A stretch of DNA of 15,397 nucleotides from CAYNNP01 sp964398215 (GTDB lineage Bacteria; Planctomycetota; Planctomycetia; Pirellulales; Pirellulaceae). A program made the position numbers and the translations under genes. The stretch spans positions 1 through 15,397 of the forward strand of contig CAYNNP010000158.1 of assembly GCA_964398215.1 (NCBI GenBank). The letters are read 5' to 3'. This document shows, in pieces, positions 15,305 through 15,397 of this stretch; within the stretch, counting starts at the first letter, position 1, and every line of letters begins with the position of its first letter. Under the pieces are notes generated by a model. It ran no database searches. It was not told the DNA's origin and saw only the letters and a program-made list of their open reading frames with translations.

Positions 15305-15397
15305 TCATGCGGTGTTTGGTTGTAGGCCGGACCGAGGACGCGATACGTGCCGGAACAGCGCAAACGCCTCCATTGTGTCGCAGAGATTACACTATCA

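Larger units (their letters stand above)
14903..15397. other. Repeat-rich gene-free region
   Basis: These 495 bases at the right edge contain no open frame with protein-like features. They must hold the promoter of the 469-aa operon close to 14903-14957, where I cannot pick a convincing -35/-10 pair. The rest is made of separate repeat structures: a 130-bp inverted-repeat element, a stable hairpin with direct repeats, and a stretch near 15322-15358 with two facing CCGGA-type motifs. I see no tRNA or CRISPR array. Confidence 0.6.

Noticed and set aside
15307..15397. Plus-strand frame from ATG 15307, open to the window end
   Set aside because: Only 30 codons are visible, there is no SD, and it covers repeat-like CCGGA motifs. 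It cannot be supported without the following sequence.

Overview
The window looks like chromosomal DNA from a marine planctomycete of the Pirellulaceae (Rhodopirellula-like). Three things suggest this: a planctomycete-type cytochrome c domain (PSCyt1-like), large secreted or membrane proteins carrying TPR, CRTAC1-type and DUF4384-like domains, and repeat-rich intergenic DNA. Base composition is near 50% GC by eye. Starts are mixed (ATG, GTG, TTG) and several genes lack a clear Shine-Dalgarno (SD) sequence. I ran no database search, so taxonomy and family names rest on recognition.

Layout. At the left end, on the minus strand, is a class II fructose-bisphosphate aldolase followed by a clear intrinsic terminator. 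A 387-base divergent gap leads to a plus-strand run of four genes. The first is a 951-aa membrane multiheme protein with five transmembrane helices (a likely two-heme b core), five CxxCH c-heme sites and a C-terminal TPR region. The second is a 619-aa membrane-anchored CRTAC1-like protein (FG-GAP/VCBS repeats plus ASPIC/UnbV). The third is a 217-aa stand-alone TOPRIM protein matching only the C-terminal half of GyrB/ParE. After a 324-base gap comes an 883-aa secreted SH3-TPR-CHAT protein with an intact His/Cys pair.

Converging on the CHAT gene from the right is a minus-strand set of three genes, in transcription order. These are a 469-aa secreted protein with a possible FlgO/CsgG-like N-terminus, a 749-aa protein with two CxxCH sites and a DUF4384-like C-terminus, and a 305-aa soluble protein with a ribosomal L7/L12 C-terminal-like domain. 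The first two overlap by the four bases GTGA, so they are probably translationally coupled.

The last 495 bases hold no supportable gene. They carry a 130-bp MITE-like element (15-bp terminal inverted repeats enclosing a second, 22-bp inverted repeat) and a separate 16-bp hairpin followed by TTTTT and flanked by 11-bp direct repeats.

Working together. The 951-aa cytochrome and the CRTAC1-like protein probably form one cell-envelope redox or scaffold unit. The CHAT protein and the convergent operon are a candidate envelope system: a secreted caspase-like protease beside a DUF4384-like c-type cytochrome and a CsgG-like secreted partner. That link rests on adjacency and domain types only. The stand-alone TOPRIM protein has no obvious partner here.
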